Under the pieces are notes generated by a model, which ran no database searches, had not been told where the DNA came from, and worked only from the letters and a program-made list of their open reading frames with translations. Made by a program: the position numbers and the translations under genes. Shown here one piece after another: positions 63,625 to 64,000 of a stretch of DNA of 64,000 nt; position 1 is the stretch's first letter, and each line of letters starts with the position of its first letter. The DNA lies in NCBI GenBank assembly GCA_965215765.1, contig OZ244118.1:930001-994000 (forward strand), given 5' to 3'. The DNA is from G965212025 sp965215765 (GTDB lineage Bacteria; Pseudomonadota; Gammaproteobacteria; Poriferisulfidales; Oxydemutatoraceae).

Positions 63625-64000
63625 GTGTCTTTGAAGCACACAGACTCATCGGGTTGGTGCAGGGGGGAGCTGACTCTTGATCGTTCTGGCAAGGTCTTTT
63701 TTCGTGCAGCTGACCACGAAGCCGATTTGATTCCGGTCTCTGTCAGGCTTTCCAGAGCTTTGTTGAAAAGCGACAAGGTTTTGGCCAAATTGGATTTCGG
63801 GAAACAGGAGTTGCCTAAGCTGGTGGATCTGAAGCTTGAATCCCGGGCACTGGATTTCGTGGGCGTGTATGCAGGAAAAGGTGTTGTGAAACCCCTTTAC
63901 AAAATCAACGTGCCAGAAATGGGAGTCGTTTTCCGTGGCGATCTGAATCCGCGAACAGGTGATGCGGTTCTTGTTCACGCTGCCACTGCCAGACATCGTG
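63625..64000 (+). CDS. Unrecognised protein, N-terminal part only (runs off the window)
   Basis: An open frame from a stop at 63550 continues to the last base. GTG 63625 or TTG 63631 are possible starts. The sequence has protein-like composition (GKVFFRAADHEADLIPVSV, LDFGKQELPKLVDLKLESR, GVVFRGDLNPRTGDAVLVH), while the opposite-strand frames look worse. I do not recognise the family. It is divergent from the PH-domain gene. Confidence 0.5.
   Translation, partial: MSLKHTDSSGWCRGELTLDRSGKVFFRAADHEADLIPVSVRLSRALLKSDKVLAKLDFGKQELPKLVDLKLESRALDFVGVYAGKGVVKPLYKINVPEMGVVFRGDLNPRTGDAVLVHAATARHR

Overview
The window comes from a betaproteobacterium that probably lives in close association with a host. 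The 16S rRNA gene (55103-56660) carries the betaproteobacterial-type stretch GGGGAATTTTGGACAATGGG. The order hflK-hflC-DUF2065-hisZ-purA is also typical of that class. A Bordetella-like type III secretion system (T3SS), several decayed genes and many tandem duplications suggest an intracellular or strongly host-adapted lineage. The mix resembles the repeat-rich fish epitheliocystis agents (Candidatus Ichthyocystis-like), but that placement is a guess.

Layout. (1) 73-4996: a complete type I restriction-modification operon, hsdM-hsdS-hsdR. (2) 5019-7606: three tandem paralogues of a TylF-like methyltransferase that have lost the acidic residues of the fold. Each is preceded by a conserved 35-codon leader ORF whose stop overlaps the next start. 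(3) 7601-15941: an 8-kb segment bounded by 250-bp direct repeats that include a guaA fragment. It holds a beta-class N4/N6 DNA methyltransferase, a C5 cytosine methyltransferase with a truncated partner, a frameshifted hsdR remnant of a second type I system, a membrane-anchored PLD-like protein, and two methyltransferase paralogues that keep the acidic motifs. (4) 16103-32537: two divergent T3SS operons. The leftward one is chaperone, BtrU-like phosphatase, BtrW-like kinase, sctN, O, P, Q, S, T, U. The rightward one is translocator sctB, gatekeeper sctW, chaperone, BtrV-like STAS protein, sctX, sctY, sctV. The BtrU/V/W partner-switching set is therefore complete; sctR is missing from its usual place between sctQ and sctS. 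(5) 32900-46397: the conserved translation and envelope cluster rpsB-tsf-pyrH-frr-uppS-cdsA-dxr-rseP-bamA-skp-lpxD-fabZ-lpxA. (6) 46483-54462: ggt, coaD and wrbA leftward; fmdB, aspS, a nudB pseudogene, yebC, ruvC and ruvA rightward. (7) 54463-56757: a 16S rRNA gene with its own promoter and terminator and no 23S, 5S or spacer tRNAs after it. (8) 56901-64000: rplY, hflK, hflC, a DUF2065 gene, hisZ, purA, tRNA-Leu(CAG), a bacterial PH-domain protein and an ORF running off the end.

The most striking theme is tandem duplication across the overlap of two adjacent genes, seen three times: sctP/sctQ (five 310-bp units), cdsA/dxr (two 488-bp units) and ruvC/ruvA (two 280-bp units). Each event leaves both parent genes full length, inserts chimeric mini-ORFs (start of the downstream gene joined to the end of the upstream gene), and keeps the overlapping stop/start that couples translation. 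Two of the three have perfect 7-8 bp microhomologies at the junctions. Copies differ by point changes, so simple assembly duplication is unlikely.
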